A stretch of 52,352 nt of DNA from Pseudomonas mosselii (GCF_003205295.1 NZ_QJRP01000032.1:1-52352); one strand, 5' to 3'; counted from the stretch's first letter, positions 38,948 through 48,602 are shown. Numbers and translations are program-made. The notes: generated by a model from the sequence alone, not told the origin.

Positions 38948-40315
38948 TTACCCGCGCAGATCACTCGGCAGGAAATCCCGCTCCGGCTCGTAATCCAGCT
39001 TCAGATACCCCGCCAGCTCGCGCAGGTCATCCGGGCTCAGGCTGCCGGCCTGTTGCTTGAGCCGCAGGCTGTCGACGATGTAGGCATAGCGCGAGACGTT
39101 GTAGTCGCGCACCGCGTTGTACAGGTCGCGCTGCGCATCGAGGATATCGACGATGTTGCGGCTGCCCACCTCATACCCCGCCTCGGTGGCCCGCAACGAG
39201 CCCTGGCTGGAGACGATGCTCTGGCGTCGCGCGCGCACCTGCTCGACATCGCTGACCACCGCGCGGAAGGCGTTGCGCGAACCTTCCAGCACCTCGCGCT
39301 CGAGGCTGGTGCGGCCGTACTCGGTGCGCGCCAGCTCATGGGTGGCCTGGCGCACTCGCGCGCTGGTGCCGCCGCCGCTGAACAGCGGCAGCTTCATCTG
39401 CACCATCACCGAGCTGTCGCGCTGGTTGCCGGAGCGCTGGCCGAAGTGCGCGCTGGAGTCCATCAGGTCGCTGTCGCCCTCGCTGTAGCCCATGGCCAGG
39501 TTGAAGGTCGGCAGGTGATCGGCCTTGCTGCTGCGCAGGGTCTGGCCGGCCTGGCTGACGGCGGCCTGGCTGGCGCGCAGGCGCAGGTTCTGCGCCATGG
39601 CCTGTTCGACCCAGGCCTCGGCGCGCTCGGGCACCGGCGCCTGCACCGGCAGGCTGTGGCGGATCCCGGCCAATGCCGGTTGCGCCTGGCCGGTCAGGCG
39701 CATCAGCGCCTGGTAGGCGTCCTCGCTGCGGCGCTGGCTGTCGATCAGGTTGGCGCTGGCGCGGTCGAAGCTGGCCTGGGCCGAGAGCATGTCGTTCTGG
39801 TCGGACAGGCCGGCGTCATAGCTCAGCCGGGTCTGCTGCAACTGGCGGTCGAAGGCGCGCAGCTCGGCCTTGGCGGTGGCCAGGTTGTCCTCGGCCAGCA
39901 GGGTGTCGAAGTAGGCGGTGGCGGTGTCGAGGATCAGCTGCTGCTGGAACGCCGAGAAGTCCAGTTCGGCCTGTTCGTTCTCGGACTGCGCGGCCTTGAA
40001 GTCGAACCAGCGGCTGAGGTCGAACAGCGGCTGGTCGAGGCTCAGGCGGTACAGGCTGCCGCTGCGCTGCTCGACCTGGCGGCGGTCGCTGCGCACGTCG
40101 CCGGCCTCGGCATCCAGGGCCACCTGCGGCAGCAGGCGGGCGCGGGCCAGGGGCACGGCCTCGCGGCGGGCCAGGTAGTTCTCGCGGGCGGCGGCCATGT
40201 CACTGTTGTGCTCGACCACCTGGGCGTACACCGACATCAGCGTCGCACGGTCGGCGGCAACGGCCTGGGCCAGGGGCGCCAGCAGCAGCAGGGGCAGAAG
40301 GGTCTTACGTAGCAT
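38948..40315 (-). CDS. TolC-family outer-membrane efflux channel
   Basis: A 455-residue outer-membrane factor. A signal peptide (LRKTLLPLLLLAPLAQAVAA) precedes two repeats of long coiled helices with β-strand segments. Typical TolC words are RLLPQVALDAEAGD and YEVGSRNIVDILDAQRDLYN (the family's T/S-x-x-D-V/I-L-x-A-Q segment). There is no lipobox Cys, so it is TolC-like rather than OprM-like in anchoring. It is the last gene of the RND efflux operon and should connect the pump to the outside. The start is ATG 40315; the frame is open further upstream. Confidence 0.92.
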   Translation of the reverse strand: MLRKTLLPLLLLAPLAQAVAADRATLMSVYAQVVEHNSDMAAARENYLARREAVPLARARLLPQVALDAEAGDVRSDRRQVEQRSGSLYRLSLDQPLFDLSRWFDFKAAQSENEQAELDFSAFQQQLILDTATAYFDTLLAEDNLATAKAELRAFDRQLQQTRLSYDAGLSDQNDMLSAQASFDRASANLIDSQRRSEDAYQALMRLTGQAQPALAGIRHSLPVQAPVPERAEAWVEQAMAQNLRLRASQAAVSQAGQTLRSSKADHLPTFNLAMGYSEGDSDLMDSSAHFGQRSGNQRDSSVMVQMKLPLFSGGGTSARVRQATHELARTEYGRTSLEREVLEGSRNAFRAVVSDVEQVRARRQSIVSSQGSLRATEAGYEVGSRNIVDILDAQRDLYNAVRDYNVSRYAYIVDSLRLKQQAGSLSPDDLRELAGYLKLDYEPERDFLPSDLRG

Positions 40316-40393
40316 GTCGTTTCTCTTTATTCGGGCCGGCCGCTCCCAGGGGCAGCCGATCACGGCTGCCACAGGGGAGGGCGGGCTAAAGGG

Positions 40394-43300
40394 TTAGGCC
40401 GGCTGGGTGTAGGCGGCCAGTTCCTGCAGGCGTGGGTCTTCGCTGGCGCGGTGGTCCTTGGCCAGCAGCGAGTACACGGTGGGCAGGATGAACAGGGTGA
40501 ACAGCGTGCCGACCAGCATGCCGATGACGATCACCAGGCCCAGGCTGAAGCGGCTGTGGGCACCGGCGCCACTGGCCAGCAGCAGCGGCACCAGGCCCAC
40601 CACCATGGCCGCGGTGGTCATCAGGATCGGCCGCAGGCGGATCTGCGCTGCGCGCTCGATGGCCGTGCGGCGGTCGAGCTGGTCGGCCTGCTGCAGCTCG
40701 TTGGCGAACTCGACCATGAGGATGCCGTGCTTGCTGATCAGGCCGACCAGGGTCACCAGGCCGATCTGCGTGTAGATGTTCACCGTGGCGTAGCCCAGGT
40801 ACAGCGGGATCAGTGCGCCGCACACCGACATCGGCACGCTGACCAGGATCACCAGCGGGTCGCGCAGGCTTTCGAACTGTGCCGCCAGCACCAGGTAGAT
40901 GACCAGGATGGCGAAGATGAACGTCACCACCAGGGCACTGCCTTCCTGAACGAACTGGCGGGCATCCGACAGCCAGTCATGGCTGAAGCCGGTGGGCAGG
41001 GCATTGGCCTGGGCGGCGAGGAACTGCACCGCGTCGCCGATGCTCACGCCCGGTGCCGGCACTGCCTGCAGGGTGGCGGAGTTGAGCTGGTTGAACTGGG
41101 TCAGCTTGTTGGGCTCGATCGACATGTCGAAGCTGACCAGGGTCGACAGCGGCACCTGGGCGCCGTTGGCGGCCTTGACGTACTGGCCGACCAGCATCTC
41201 GGCCGACAGGCGCTGGGCTCGCGCCACCTGCGGGATCACATCGTAGGAACGGCCGTCGAGGGCGAAGCGGTTGACGTAGTTCTCGCCCACCAGCACCGCC
41301 AGGGCGTCGCCGATGGCCTGCATGCTGATGCCCAGGTCGTTGGCCTTGCTGCGGTCGATGTTGATGTTGACCAGCGGGCTGTTGAAGTCCAGGTCGCTGT
41401 CGACCACGGCGAACAGGCCGCTGGCCATGGCCGCCTGCTTGATCTTGTCCATGGCGTCGAACACCACGCGGTGGTCCTGGGAACTCTGGATCACCATCTG
41501 CACCGGCAGGCCGCCGGTGGAGCCAGGCAGTGGCGGCAGCTGGAAGGCGAAGATGGCCACGCCCTCGATCTCGCCGACGGCTTTCTGGATCTCGGCCTGC
41601 AGCTGGTCGGCGCTGCGCTGGCGCTTTTCCCAGGTGCTCAGGTTGGCGCCGCCGAACGCGGTGCGCGGGCCGTCGTTGCCGTTGACCACCCAGGTGATGT
41701 CGGTTTCCGGGAAGGTGGCGAACAGGCGGTCCATGCGGTGCGCGTACATCTCGGTGTAGTCGATGTTGGCGTACTGAGGGGCCTTGGCCACTGCCAGCAC
41801 CTGGGCCTGGTCCTCGACCGGCGCCAGTTCGCGCTGGGCGCCGAGGTAGAGGATCGGCAGGCTGACGAACACCGCCGCGGCAATCGCCAGGGTCAGCCAG
41901 CGGTGGTGCAGGGACACGTCCAGCACGCGGCCGTAGCCCTTGCCCAACCACTGGAAGAAGCGCTCGGCGCCACGGGCCATCGGCCCTTCGCTGGCCTGGC
42001 GGTTGAGCAGGAAGGCGCTCATCACCGGCGACAGGGTCAGCGCCACCACGCCGGACACCACCACGGCGCCGGCGAGGGTGAAGGCGAACTCCTTGAACAG
42101 CGCGCCGGTGAGCCCGCCCATCAGGCCGATGGGTGCGTACACCGCGGCCAGGGTCAGGGTCATGGCGATCACTGGGCCGGCGATCTCGCGGGCACCGACC
42201 AGCGCCGCCTGCAAGGGCGACTTGCCTTCCTCGATATGCCGGTGGACGTTCTCCACCACGACGATGGCGTCGTCCACCACCAGGCCGATGGCCAGGACCA
42301 TCGACAGCAGGGTCAGCAGGTTGATGCTGAAACCGAACAGGCTCATGATCGCCGCCGCGCCGATCAGCGACAGCGGGATGGTCACCAGCGGGATCAGCAC
42401 GCTGCGCAGCGAGCCGAGGAACAGGAAGATCACCACGGCGACGATCACCACGGCCTCGATCAGGGTCTTGACCACCTCGTCGATGGACGCCTGGATGAAG
42501 CGCGCCACTTCGAACACGATGTTGGCGGTCATGCCCGGCGGCATGGTCTCGCGGATCTGCGGCATCATCTCCTGCACCGCGCCGACGATGGTCAGCGGGT
42601 TGCCGGCGGGGGTGGCGTGCAGGCCAATGAACACCGCCGGCTCGCCGTCCATGATGCCGCTGGTGTCGTAGGAGGTGGCGCCGAGCTCGGCGGTGCCGAT
42701 GTCGCTCAGGCGGATCAGCGTGTCGCCGTCGCGGCGCACCACCATCTGGCGGAACTGGTCGACGCTGGTCAGGTCGGTGTTGATGTTGATGTTGGCCGAG
42801 ACGTACTGGCCCTTGGTCTGCCCGGGGGCGGCCTGGAAGTTGTTCTGGCGGATGGCCTCGGCCACGTCGCTGGCCGACAGGTTGCGCGCGGCCATGCGCG
42901 CCGGGTCCAGCCACAGGCGCATGGCCAGCTTCTGGCCGCCGAGGATCTGCGCCTCGGCGACGCCGTCGATGGCCGCCACGCGTGGCTGCACCACCCGCGA
43001 GATGTAGTCGGTGATCGCCGGCAGGCCGATGTCCTTGCTCGAGAAGCCGATGTAGATCACCGCCGTGCCTTCACCGGAGGACTTGGCCACCACCGAGTCG
43101 TAGGCGCCTTCGGGCAGGCGGTACTTGACCTGGTTGACGGCGGCCATGATCTCGGTGAGGGCCTTGTTGGAGTCGGCGTTGAGCTTCAGGCGCACGCTGA
43201 TGACGCTCTTGCCCTGGGTCGAGGTCGAGCTCAGGTAGTCGACGCCGTCGACCGAGGCCACGGCTTGCGAGATGGGTTGGGTGACGAAGCCCTGCATCAG

Positions 43301-43471
43301 CTGCGAGCGGGCGCCGGGGTATTCGGTGGTGATGGTGATGGTCGCGCTTTCCAGCTGCGGGTACTGGCGGATCGGCAGGTTCAGCAGCGCCAGCAGGCCA
43401 AGCATGACGATCATCGCGCAGACCACCAGGGTCAGTACCGGGCGGCGGATGAACAGGTCGGTGAATTTCAT
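40394..43471 (-). CDS. RND (HAE1-type) multidrug efflux pump, inner-membrane subunit
   Basis: A 1025-residue proton-driven RND transporter. The N-terminus is MKFTDLFIRRPVLTLVVCAM. Twelve TM segments and two large periplasmic loops are recognisable. The TM4 proton-relay pair Asp400–Asp401 (IGLVVDDAIVVVENVHRHIE) is present, and QYPQLESATITITTEYPGA is the typical N-terminal porter segment. It exports drugs, dyes or metabolites through the TolC channel with the adaptor encoded just upstream. The substrate cannot be read from the sequence. The start 43471 is 36 bases after the adaptor stop. Confidence 0.94.
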   Translation of the reverse strand: MKFTDLFIRRPVLTLVVCAMIVMLGLLALLNLPIRQYPQLESATITITTEYPGARSQLMQGFVTQPISQAVASVDGVDYLSSTSTQGKSVISVRLKLNADSNKALTEIMAAVNQVKYRLPEGAYDSVVAKSSGEGTAVIYIGFSSKDIGLPAITDYISRVVQPRVAAIDGVAEAQILGGQKLAMRLWLDPARMAARNLSASDVAEAIRQNNFQAAPGQTKGQYVSANININTDLTSVDQFRQMVVRRDGDTLIRLSDIGTAELGATSYDTSGIMDGEPAVFIGLHATPAGNPLTIVGAVQEMMPQIRETMPPGMTANIVFEVARFIQASIDEVVKTLIEAVVIVAVVIFLFLGSLRSVLIPLVTIPLSLIGAAAIMSLFGFSINLLTLLSMVLAIGLVVDDAIVVVENVHRHIEEGKSPLQAALVGAREIAGPVIAMTLTLAAVYAPIGLMGGLTGALFKEFAFTLAGAVVVSGVVALTLSPVMSAFLLNRQASEGPMARGAERFFQWLGKGYGRVLDVSLHHRWLTLAIAAAVFVSLPILYLGAQRELAPVEDQAQVLAVAKAPQYANIDYTEMYAHRMDRLFATFPETDITWVVNGNDGPRTAFGGANLSTWEKRQRSADQLQAEIQKAVGEIEGVAIFAFQLPPLPGSTGGLPVQMVIQSSQDHRVVFDAMDKIKQAAMASGLFAVVDSDLDFNSPLVNINIDRSKANDLGISMQAIGDALAVLVGENYVNRFALDGRSYDVIPQVARAQRLSAEMLVGQYVKAANGAQVPLSTLVSFDMSIEPNKLTQFNQLNSATLQAVPAPGVSIGDAVQFLAAQANALPTGFSHDWLSDARQFVQEGSALVVTFIFAILVIYLVLAAQFESLRDPLVILVSVPMSVCGALIPLYLGYATVNIYTQIGLVTLVGLISKHGILMVEFANELQQADQLDRRTAIERAAQIRLRPILMTTAAMVVGLVPLLLASGAGAHSRFSLGLVIVIGMLVGTLFTLFILPTVYSLLAKDHRASEDPRLQELAAYTQPA

Positions 43472-43507
43472 GGTGCTACAGGTCCTTTTCAGTGGCACGC
43501 AAACCCA

Positions 43508-44611
43508 TTACTGCTGGGCCAGGTCCGGCTTGCGCGTGGTGCTGGCGGCCAGGGTGTCGTCGGTGACCCGCACCGGCATGCCATTGCTCAGGCGGATCTG
43601 CCCGGACACCACCACGCGGTCGCCCGGGGTCAGCGCGTCGAGCACCACTACACGGTCGTCGCGGCGGGCGCCGAGCTTGACGAACACCTGCTCCACGCGC
43701 AGCGCGCCGTCCTTCTCGCGCAGCACGTACAGCGAGTTGCCGTAGGCGCTGTAGCTGATCGCCGTTTCCGGCACGCTGAGCACGTCGGCGTGGCTCGGCA
43801 GCTCGATGCTGACGTTGGCGAACATGCCCGGCTTGAGTTGCTGGCCGGGGTTGTCGAGGGTCGCTTGCACCTGCATGGAGCGGGCACCCGGATCGATCTG
43901 CGGCTCCAGGGTGGTGACCGCGGCGACAAAGCGCTGCTGCGGCCAGGCGTCGACCTTGAGGGTGATGGCCTGGCCCGCCTGCAGGGCGGCGGCGGACTGC
44001 TCGGGCAGCGGGAAGTTGACATGCAGGCGCGACAGCTCGGTGAGGGTCACCAGGCTGTCGCCGGGGCTGACGTACTGGCCGAGGTTGACCTTGCGAATGC
44101 CCAGCACGCCGGCGAACGGGGCGCGGATGGTCTTCTGCGCGATCTGCGCCTGGACCTGGGCGATCTCGCCAAGCAACTGGTCGTAGTTGGCCTGGGCCTG
44201 GTCGAGCTGGGCCTGGGTGGAGGCCAGCGGCAGCACCTTGCGCGTGCGCTCCAGGGCCAGCTTGGCGTTCTTGGCCTGGGCCTGCAGCTTGGCCAGCTCG
44301 CCGCGCTCGGGCGCGTCGTTGAGCTTGACCAGCACTTGGCCGGCGGCCACGGCCTTGCCGGCGGTGAACTCCAGCGCGGTGATGCGCCCGCCGACTTCCG
44401 GCGAGACATTGACCTGGTGCACCGCCTCCAGGGTGCCGACGGCGCTGAGCACCTGCGGCATGGGGCCGGACTGCACCCGGGCGACCGCCACCGGGGTGGC
44501 GTTGGCCTGGGCGGCGGGGGCGTCGTTGGCCATCACAGCCGGGGCGGGCAGCAGGGCCATGGTCAGCAGCGACAGCGAGGCGCCGGCGGCGATCCAGTAG
44601 CGATTGTTCAT
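43508..44611 (-). CDS. RND efflux periplasmic adaptor (membrane fusion protein)
   Basis: A 367-residue adaptor. A signal peptide (RYWIAAGASLSLLTMALLPA) without a lipobox is followed by the split lipoyl domain (VNVSPEVGGRITALEFTAGK and KTIRAPFAGVLGIRKVNLGQ), a helical hairpin (LAKLQAQAKNAKLALERTRK), and the β-barrel and membrane-proximal domains. It bridges the inner-membrane RND pump and the TolC channel. The ATG overlaps the stop of the DsbA-family gene by four bases (ATGA), so translation is coupled. Confidence 0.93.
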   Translation of the reverse strand: MNNRYWIAAGASLSLLTMALLPAPAVMANDAPAAQANATPVAVARVQSGPMPQVLSAVGTLEAVHQVNVSPEVGGRITALEFTAGKAVAAGQVLVKLNDAPERGELAKLQAQAKNAKLALERTRKVLPLASTQAQLDQAQANYDQLLGEIAQVQAQIAQKTIRAPFAGVLGIRKVNLGQYVSPGDSLVTLTELSRLHVNFPLPEQSAAALQAGQAITLKVDAWPQQRFVAAVTTLEPQIDPGARSMQVQATLDNPGQQLKPGMFANVSIELPSHADVLSVPETAISYSAYGNSLYVLREKDGALRVEQVFVKLGARRDDRVVVLDALTPGDRVVVSGQIRLSNGMPVRVTDDTLAASTTRKPDLAQQ

Positions 44612-45261
44612 TGTGCGGCTCCTTGTGCCTGGTTCTGGTTGGCACGGACCTGGATGAAGGTCTGGCGCAGTTGCTCGAGGCTCAGGGCGCCGGGGACCAG
44701 GTAGCGGCCATCGATCACCAGGCTGGGCACCGAACTGATGCCCAGGCGCCGGCCCAGGGCCAGCTCTTCGTCGAGCATCTGCGGCGCCTGCTGGTCGAAT
44801 GCCGTGGCGAAGGCCTGCGGGTCGAAGCCGGCCTCGGCGGCCACCGCCAGCACGGTGGCGCGGTCGCCGATGTTGCGGGCCTGCACCAGGTGGGCTTCCT
44901 GCAGACGGTCGAACATGCGCTCGTGACCTTCGTTGCCGCCCAGCGCCTTGGCGGTCTGGCAGGCCAGGCCGGCGAGCAGGCCGGTGGGGTACTCGAAGTC
45001 CTGCTGGCGCATGGCTTCGATGTTGATGCGCTTGACGTCCTCGGCGCGCGAGCACGACAGCCAGTGGCTGAGGATGGTTTCCTTGGCCTTGGGCATCGAG
45101 CCGAAGCGCTCGACCATCGCCTCGCGGCTGGTCTGCAGGATGAAGCTGCGGTGCTGGATGTCCAGGTTGAGTTCGTCCTGCAGCTGCTTGAGGCGCGGGG
45201 CGAGGACGAAGCACCAGCCGCAGACGACATCGTGGAAGAATTCGACTTTCAGGGGTGACAT
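44608..45261 (-). CDS. DsbA-family oxidoreductase (FrnE-like)
   Basis: A 217-residue thioredoxin-fold protein with FHDVVCGWCFVLAPRLKQLQ, a CGWC active site at residues 14–17, a helical insert, and GISSVPSLVIDGRYLVPGAL with the cis-Pro. It has no signal peptide, so it is cytoplasmic like FrnE/polyketide-type DsbA homologues. These act as disulfide or glutathione-dependent isomerases, often with small molecules. It is the first gene of the RND efflux operon and coupled to the adaptor gene, which is unusual; it may modify or detoxify the exported compound. Confidence 0.9.
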   Translation of the reverse strand: MSPLKVEFFHDVVCGWCFVLAPRLKQLQDELNLDIQHRSFILQTSREAMVERFGSMPKAKETILSHWLSCSRAEDVKRINIEAMRQQDFEYPTGLLAGLACQTAKALGGNEGHERMFDRLQEAHLVQARNIGDRATVLAVAAEAGFDPQAFATAFDQQAPQMLDEELALGRRLGISSVPSLVIDGRYLVPGALSLEQLRQTFIQVRANQNQAQGAAQ

Positions 45262-45422
45262 GGCAGTGATCCGGTTTCAGGGAGGGATGGCCGCACTATC
45301 CACAGCGCCCCGGCAAGAAAAAAGCGACAAAAGTGCCGCAAACCCTCTCATCCCCTTCATCGATGGCCGCCCGGCCCGGCCGCGAGCGGGTAGAATGGCG
45401 CTTTTGCCTGACCGTAGCCGAC

Positions 45423-46352
45423 ATGAGCCCAGCCATCGCCACCCTCGAGCAGCACTTGCTCGCCGCCCTCGATCCCGCCCCCCTGGAGACCCGCCGCCTG
45501 TTCCATGGCCGTGGCCGCTGCTGGCCGGGGCTCGAGCAGATCACCGTCGACTGGCTCGATGGCGTGCTGCTGGTGGCGCTGTTCCGCGAGCCGCCCGAGG
45601 GCCAGCTGGCGGAGCTGGAAGCGATGCTGATGGCGCTGGCCGAGCGCCCGCAGTGGGCCGGCCAGGCCATTCTGCTGCAGCACCGCTACCTGCCGGACAG
45701 CCCCGGGCAGTGGCTGTGGGGCGCGCCGTGCCAGCAGCGCGAGGTGATCGAGGACGGCCTGAAGTACCTGCTCGACCTGGGCGTGCGCCAGAACAACGGC
45801 CTGTTCCTCGACATGCGCTACGGCCGACGCTGGGTGCGCGAGCAGGCGGCCGGCAAGCGCGTGCTCAACCTGTTCGCCTACACCTGCGGCTTTTCGGTGG
45901 CGGCGATCGCCGGTGGCGCCGAGCAGGTGGTCAACCTCGACATGGCCAAGTCGGCGCTGTCCCGGGGCCGCGACAACCACCGGCTCAACGGCCATGACGC
46001 CTCGCGGGTCGCGTACCTGGGGCATGAGCTCTTCAAGTCGTGGGGCAAGGTGCGCAAGTACGGGCCGTATGACCTGATCATCATCGACCCGCCGACCTTC
46101 CAGCGCGGCAGCTTCGTGCTGACCCAGGACTACGCCAAGATCCTTCGGCGTTTGCCGGAGTTGCTGAACGAAGGCGGCACGGTGCTGGCTTGCGTCAACG
46201 ATCCGGGGATCGGGCCGCAGTTTCTCATCGAGGGGATGGCCGAGCAGGCGCCGGGGCTGGCGTTCGTCGAGCGGCTGGAGAATCCGCCGGAGTTTCCGGA
46301 TGCGGATCCGGAGGGTGGCCTCAAAGCCTTGGTTTTCCGCCAGCAGGCATGA
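45423..46352 (+). CDS. Class I SAM-dependent methyltransferase (rRNA large-subunit type)
   Basis: A 309-residue methyltransferase. FLDMRYGRRWVREQAAGKRV, LNLFAYTCGFSVAAIAGGAE and VVNLDMAKSALSRGRDNHRL are SAM-binding motifs. YDLIIIDPPTFQRGSFVLTQ is motif IV (DPPTF), typical of RlmI/RlmK-type 23S rRNA methyltransferases. It lacks an N-terminal PUA domain, so the target is not certain. The start is ATG 45423; the frame stays open upstream to 45333 but without family similarity. It is divergent from the DsbA-family/RND operon and probably independent. Confidence 0.85.
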   Translation: MSPAIATLEQHLLAALDPAPLETRRLFHGRGRCWPGLEQITVDWLDGVLLVALFREPPEGQLAELEAMLMALAERPQWAGQAILLQHRYLPDSPGQWLWGAPCQQREVIEDGLKYLLDLGVRQNNGLFLDMRYGRRWVREQAAGKRVLNLFAYTCGFSVAAIAGGAEQVVNLDMAKSALSRGRDNHRLNGHDASRVAYLGHELFKSWGKVRKYGPYDLIIIDPPTFQRGSFVLTQDYAKILRRLPELLNEGGTVLACVNDPGIGPQFLIEGMAEQAPGLAFVERLENPPEFPDADPEGGLKALVFRQQA

Positions 46353-46390
46353 AGCAGGACTCTTGTAGGAGATCGCCCAGAGAACTGTCC

Positions 46391-46510
46391 CCCTGTGGGA
46401 GCGGCCTTGCGTCGCGAAAGGGCTGCGCAGCAGCCCCAGTAATTTCGATGGTGGCTCGGAATCTGGGGCCGCTACGCGCCCCTTTCGCGACGCAAGGCCG
46501 CTCCCACAGG
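46391..46510. repeat. REPIN
   Basis: Inverted REP copies (ctgtgggagcggccttgcgt and acgcaaggccgctcccacag) with gggctgcgcagcagcccc inside the left arm. Located between the convergent methyltransferase and sulfate-binding protein genes. Confidence 0.8.
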
Positions 46511-46560
46511 GTCTAGCTAAATCTATGAGTTACGGTTTGCTCCTTGAGAGCGGGCGTTGG

Positions 46561-47559
46561 TTACTTGTTGGTATAGATCTGGTCGAACACGCCACCGTCA
46601 TTAAAGTGGGTCTTCTGCACGGTGCGCCAGTCGCCGAAGGTCTTCTCCACCGACAGGAAGTCGACTTTCGGGAAGCGGTCGGTGTACTTGGCCAGTACGG
46701 TAGCGTCACGCGGGCGCAGGTAGTTGTTCGCGGCGATCTCCTGGGCCTCGGGCGACCACAGGTACTTCAGGTATTCCTCGGCCACGGCCTGGGTGCCTTT
46801 CTTGGCCACCACCTTGTCCACCACGCTCACCGGTGGCTCGGCCTCGGCCGACACGCTCGGGTAGATCACCTCGAACTGGTCGCGGCCGAATTCGCGGGCG
46901 ATCATCTCGGCCTCGTTCTCGAACGTTACCAGCACATCGCCGATCTGGTTGGTCATGAAAGTGGTGGTGGCGGCGCGGCCACCGGTGTCCAGCACCGGCG
47001 CCTGCTTGAACAGCTTGCCGACGAAGTCGCGGGCCTTGGTTTCGTCACCGCCCTGCTTGAGCACGTAGCCCCAGGCCGAGAGGTAGGTGTAGCGGCCGTT
47101 ACCCGAGGTCTTGGGGTTGGGCACGATCACCTGCACGCCGTCCTTGAGCAGGTCCGGCCAGTCCTTCAGCGCCTTGGGGTTGCCCTTGCGCACGATGAAC
47201 ACGGTGGCCGAGGTGAACGGCGCGCTGTTGTTCGGCAGGCGGCTCACCCAGTTGTCCGGCACCAGCTTGCCGTTGTCGGCCAGGGCGTTGATGTCGGTGG
47301 CCATGTTCATGGTGATCACATCGGCTGGCAGGCCATCGATCACCGCGCGCGCCTGCTTGCTCGAGCCGCCGAAGGACATCTGCAGGTTGACCTTCTCGTT
47401 GTGCTCTTTCTCCCAGTGCTTCTGGAACGCCGGGTTGTAGTCCTTGTAGAAGTCGCGCATCACGTCGTAGGAGACGTTGAGCAGGGTAGGGGCGGCTTGG
47501 GCGAGGTTGCCCAGGGCCAGGCCCGCGGCGAGCAGCGAGGCGCTGAAGAGTTTTTTCAC
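46561..47559 (-). CDS. sbp: Periplasmic sulfate/thiosulfate-binding protein
   Basis: A 332-residue exported solute-binding protein of the sulfate ABC system. A signal peptide (KKLFSASLLAAGLALGNLAQ) is followed by LLNVSYDVMRDFYKDYNPAF, MSFGGSSKQARAVIDGLPAD and VPNPKTSGNGRYTYLSAWGY, hallmarks of Sbp/CysP. It binds sulfate or thiosulfate in the periplasm and hands it to a CysTWA-type importer, which is not in this window. GTG 47559 is preferred as the start because AAGGA lies nine bases upstream; the ATG at 47568 abuts AAGGA with no spacing. Confidence 0.92.
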   Translation of the reverse strand: MKKLFSASLLAAGLALGNLAQAAPTLLNVSYDVMRDFYKDYNPAFQKHWEKEHNEKVNLQMSFGGSSKQARAVIDGLPADVITMNMATDINALADNGKLVPDNWVSRLPNNSAPFTSATVFIVRKGNPKALKDWPDLLKDGVQVIVPNPKTSGNGRYTYLSAWGYVLKQGGDETKARDFVGKLFKQAPVLDTGGRAATTTFMTNQIGDVLVTFENEAEMIAREFGRDQFEVIYPSVSAEAEPPVSVVDKVVAKKGTQAVAEEYLKYLWSPEAQEIAANNYLRPRDATVLAKYTDRFPKVDFLSVEKTFGDWRTVQKTHFNDGGVFDQIYTNK

Positions 47560-47668
47560 TGGGGGCATTCCTTGTTCTGGTTCAAAGGGTTGGCGATTTG
47601 CCAGCGACTATAGCGGGTGGCTTTGCGTGGGTTAAAGAACAAAACGGTCTTTGGTTATGTCGTTGTCA

Positions 47669-47772
47669 GTGCCGGCCTCTTCGCGGGTAAACCCGCTCCC
47701 ACAGGTACTCAGCAGCCCTTGAACACTGCGAAATCCCTGTGGGAGCGGGATTACCCGCGAAAGGGCCAGCAC
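47669..47772. repeat. REPIN (different REP subtype)
   Basis: Two inverted copies of a distinct REP type (cttcgcgggtaaacccgctc and gagcgggattacccgcgaaa) spaced ~30 bp apart, between the sulfate-binding protein promoter region and the 3' end of the potassium channel gene. Confidence 0.8.
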
Positions 47773-47780
47773 AGTCAGCC

Positions 47781-48602
47781 TCACTGCTTGGGAAACAACG
47801 CATTGCCACAGCGCGAACAGAACGCCGCGCCATGTTCGTGGTGATGCTTGGCGCAGGTCGGGCAGTCATGCTGCAACTGCTCACCGCGCAGGGCATTGGC
47901 CAATTCGGCGGTGAAGATGCCGGTGGGCACGGCAATGATCGAGTAACCGGTGATCATCACCAGCGATGACAACACCTGCCCCAGCGGCGTCTTCGGCACG
48001 ATATCGCCGAAGCCTACCGTGGTCAGGGTGACGATGGCCCAGTAGATGCCCTTGGGAATGCTGGTAAAGCCGTGCTCCGGTCCTTCGATCACATACATCA
48101 GCGTGCCGAACACGGTGACCAGGGTCGACACGCTGACCAGGAACACGATGATCTTCTGCTTGCTGCCCTGCAGCGCCGCCAGCAGGTAATGGGCCTGCTT
48201 GAGGTAGGGGCTGAGCTTGAGCACGCGGAAGATCCGCAGCATGCGCACCACGCGGATGATCAACAGGTACTGCGCGTCGCTGTAGTACAGGGCGATGATC
48301 CCCGGCACGATCGCCAGCAGGTCGACCAGCCCGTAGAAACTGAAGGCATAGCGCAGCGGCTTGGGCGAGCAGTACAGGCGGGTGATGTACTCGGCGAGGA
48401 AGATCGCCGTGAAACCCCACTCGATCCCGGCCAGCAGCCCGGCGTAGTTCTGGTGAACATCGTCGATGCTGTCGAGGATCACCGTGACCAGGCTGGCCAG
48501 GATGATCAGCAGGAGCATCTTGTCGAAGCGCCTTCCAGCCGTGGTGTCGGTCTGGAAGACGATGACGTAGAGCCGCTCGCGCAGGCTCGAAGGGTTGTCC
48601 AT
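47781..48602 (-). CDS. Voltage-gated-type potassium ion channel with C-terminal zinc-ribbon
   Basis: A 273-residue six-TM ion channel. An S4-like Arg-rich helix is visible (IIRVVRMLRIFRVLKLSPYL). The pore loop selectivity filter TLTTVGFGDIVP at about residues 190–201 is that of K+ channels. After the last TM, the cytoplasmic tail has CPTC (residues 247–250) and CSRC (262–265) with a His-rich stretch between, a probable zinc ribbon. It lets K+ cross the inner membrane, and the zinc knuckle may serve gating or assembly. It is a lone gene; the urea transporter gene ends 45 bases upstream of it on the same strand. Confidence 0.9.
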   Translation of the reverse strand: MDNPSSLRERLYVIVFQTDTTAGRRFDKMLLLIILASLVTVILDSIDDVHQNYAGLLAGIEWGFTAIFLAEYITRLYCSPKPLRYAFSFYGLVDLLAIVPGIIALYYSDAQYLLIIRVVRMLRIFRVLKLSPYLKQAHYLLAALQGSKQKIIVFLVSVSTLVTVFGTLMYVIEGPEHGFTSIPKGIYWAIVTLTTVGFGDIVPKTPLGQVLSSLVMITGYSIIAVPTGIFTAELANALRGEQLQHDCPTCAKHHHEHGAAFCSRCGNALFPKQ

